NCBI GenBank assembly: GCA_002428015.1
Contig: DIZW01000110.1
Location: 1-64,000 of the forward strand
Direction: 5' to 3'
Source of the DNA: Oxalobacteraceae bacterium UBA6018
GTDB taxonomy: Bacteria; Pseudomonadota; Gammaproteobacteria; Burkholderiales; Burkholderiaceae_D
DNA length: 64,000 bases
The notes under the pieces were generated by a model that saw only the letters and a list, made by a program, of their open reading frames with translations, ran no database searches and had not been told where the DNA came from. Shown here piece after piece: positions 63,239 through 64,000 of this stretch; position 1 is the stretch's first letter; the number at the start of each line of letters is the position of its first letter. The position numbers and the translations under genes are program-made.

Positions 63239-63242
63239 GCCT

Positions 63243-64000
63243 TTATTGACCGCCGTCTGCGCGTGCCGGCGGTACCGTGTCGCTGCCGAGCTGGCCGTGG
63301 AGGGCCACCCAGCCGTCTTGCTCGGCCCACACGCCAAGCTTGATGAACGGCGCGTAGGCGGCGGCCACTTCCTCGGCTTGGCGCGCCAGCACGCCCGACA
63401 GGATCAGGAAGCCGCCGTCGGCCACGCGTCCGGCCAGCATCGGCGCCATCAGCTTGAGCGGACTGGACAGGATGTTGGCGACGACGATGTCGAAGCGCCC
63501 GCTGGCGTGGCGCGGATTGCTCGAGGCGGCGAAGCCGTCCGGCAGGTAGTAGTCGATCTGGCAGGCGTTGCGCGCGGCGTTATCGCGCGCCGATTCGATC
63601 GCTTGCGGGTCGATGTCGACACCGGCCACGTCGCCGGCACCCATCTTCTTGGCCACCATCGCCAGGATGCCGGAGCCGCAACCGTAATCGAGCACGGTCT
63701 TGCCGGGCGCCGGATGGGCTTCCAGCCATTCCATGCACAGGCGCGTGGTCGGGTGGCTGCCGGTGCCGAAGGCCAGGCCGGGGTCGAGCTCGAGGATCAG
63801 GCCGTCCGGATCGGGCGCTTCGTGCCAGCTCGGCACGACCCAGATGTTCTTGCCGATGTGGATAGGCGCGAATTGCGACTGGGTCAGGCGCACCCAGTCT
63901 TCGTCGGCCACGGCGCGGGTGGTGAAAGCCGGCGCCTGCGCCAGGCCGACGGCCGCGGCCGCTTCCGCGACAATGGCGGCCTGGTCGGCGTCCACGTCGG
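63243..64000 (-). CDS. prmA: Ribosomal protein L11 methyltransferase (3' part, start beyond the window)
   Basis: The visible 252 codons are the C-terminal five-sixths of PrmA, which trimethylates ribosomal protein L11. 'TQSQFAPIHIGKNIWVVPSWHE' and 'ILELDPGLAFGTGSHPTTRLCMEWLE' are diagnostic, followed by the SAM-binding 'VLDYGCGSGILAMVAKKMGAG' and 'IVVANILSSPLKLMAPM'. Family length is about 300 residues, so roughly 50 N-terminal residues lie past position 64000. The open frame runs to the window edge without a stop. It heads an operon with the DUF3426 gene. Confidence 0.95.
   Translation of the reverse strand, partial: DVDADQAAIVAEAAAAVGLAQAPAFTTRAVADEDWVRLTQSQFAPIHIGKNIWVVPSWHEAPDPDGLILELDPGLAFGTGSHPTTRLCMEWLEAHPAPGKTVLDYGCGSGILAMVAKKMGAGDVAGVDIDPQAIESARDNAARNACQIDYYLPDGFAASSNPRHASGRFDIVVANILSSPLKLMAPMLAGRVADGGFLILSGVLARQAEEVAAAYAPFIKLGVWAEQDGWVALHGQLGSDTVPPARADGGQ

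Overview
The window is a high-GC chromosomal segment of a betaproteobacterium. The most likely family is Oxalobacteraceae (a Massilia, Duganella or Telluria type). This is inferred from gene content and order: ffh beside a ccsA-like gene and a PilS/PilR-type pair, a DUF1841 gene beside rppH, Lys/Ala-rich histone H1-like and SWIB proteins, and a class Ia nrdAB operon. No rRNA, tRNA or CRISPR array was seen.

Layout. Positions 1-690 hold the end of a frameshifted TRAP solute-binding protein gene, followed by a small DUF2442 gene. Positions 1211-12344 are a phenylacetate degradation locus: the repressor paaX divergent from paaABCDE (ring-epoxidising multicomponent oxygenase), paaG, paaH, a thiolase, paaY and paaZ. 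The ligase paaK, the hydratase paaF and the thioesterase paaI are absent here and must be encoded elsewhere. A 166-bp MITE-like element with perfect 21-bp terminal inverted repeats (12342-12507) separates paaZ from a convergent PAS/GAF/GGDEF-like/EAL gene and carries the stop codons of both. A secreted DUF1501/DUF1800 pair, TRAP dctQM and argH follow on the minus strand.

Positions 22144-26621 contain the most interesting group. A secreted cyanophycinase that keeps the known substrate-binding residues is divergent from a two-gene operon: an AstE/aspartoacylase-like metallohydrolase and a YfcC-family transporter. I read this as a candidate pathway that depolymerises external cyanophycin, imports the product and cleaves the beta-Asp-Arg dipeptide, with argH close by.

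Positions 26868-44439 are mostly housekeeping: parC/parE, a pseudo-receiver protein, a glutamine-amidotransferase-like hydrolase, a YbdK-type ligase with a frameshifted CPA2 antiporter, a MoxR-GNAT-VWA operon, two small cytochromes c, DUF1841, rppH, proS with a lytic transglycosylase, and a SWIB protein. Positions 44628-53364 hold ffh, then an SsuABC/TauABC-type transporter that carries repeats and interrupts the usual ffh/ccsA neighbourhood, then ccsA-like, a small membrane protein and pilS/pilR. Positions 53596-58024 hold nrdAB behind a clear promoter overlapped by two palindromes 31 bp apart, which look like NrdR boxes. The right end has a repetitive histone H1-like gene, yggT/yggU, a PfkB-family kinase, a DUF3426 zinc-ribbon membrane protein and the 3' part of prmA.

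All calls come from reading the sequence and recalled family knowledge; no database search was run.
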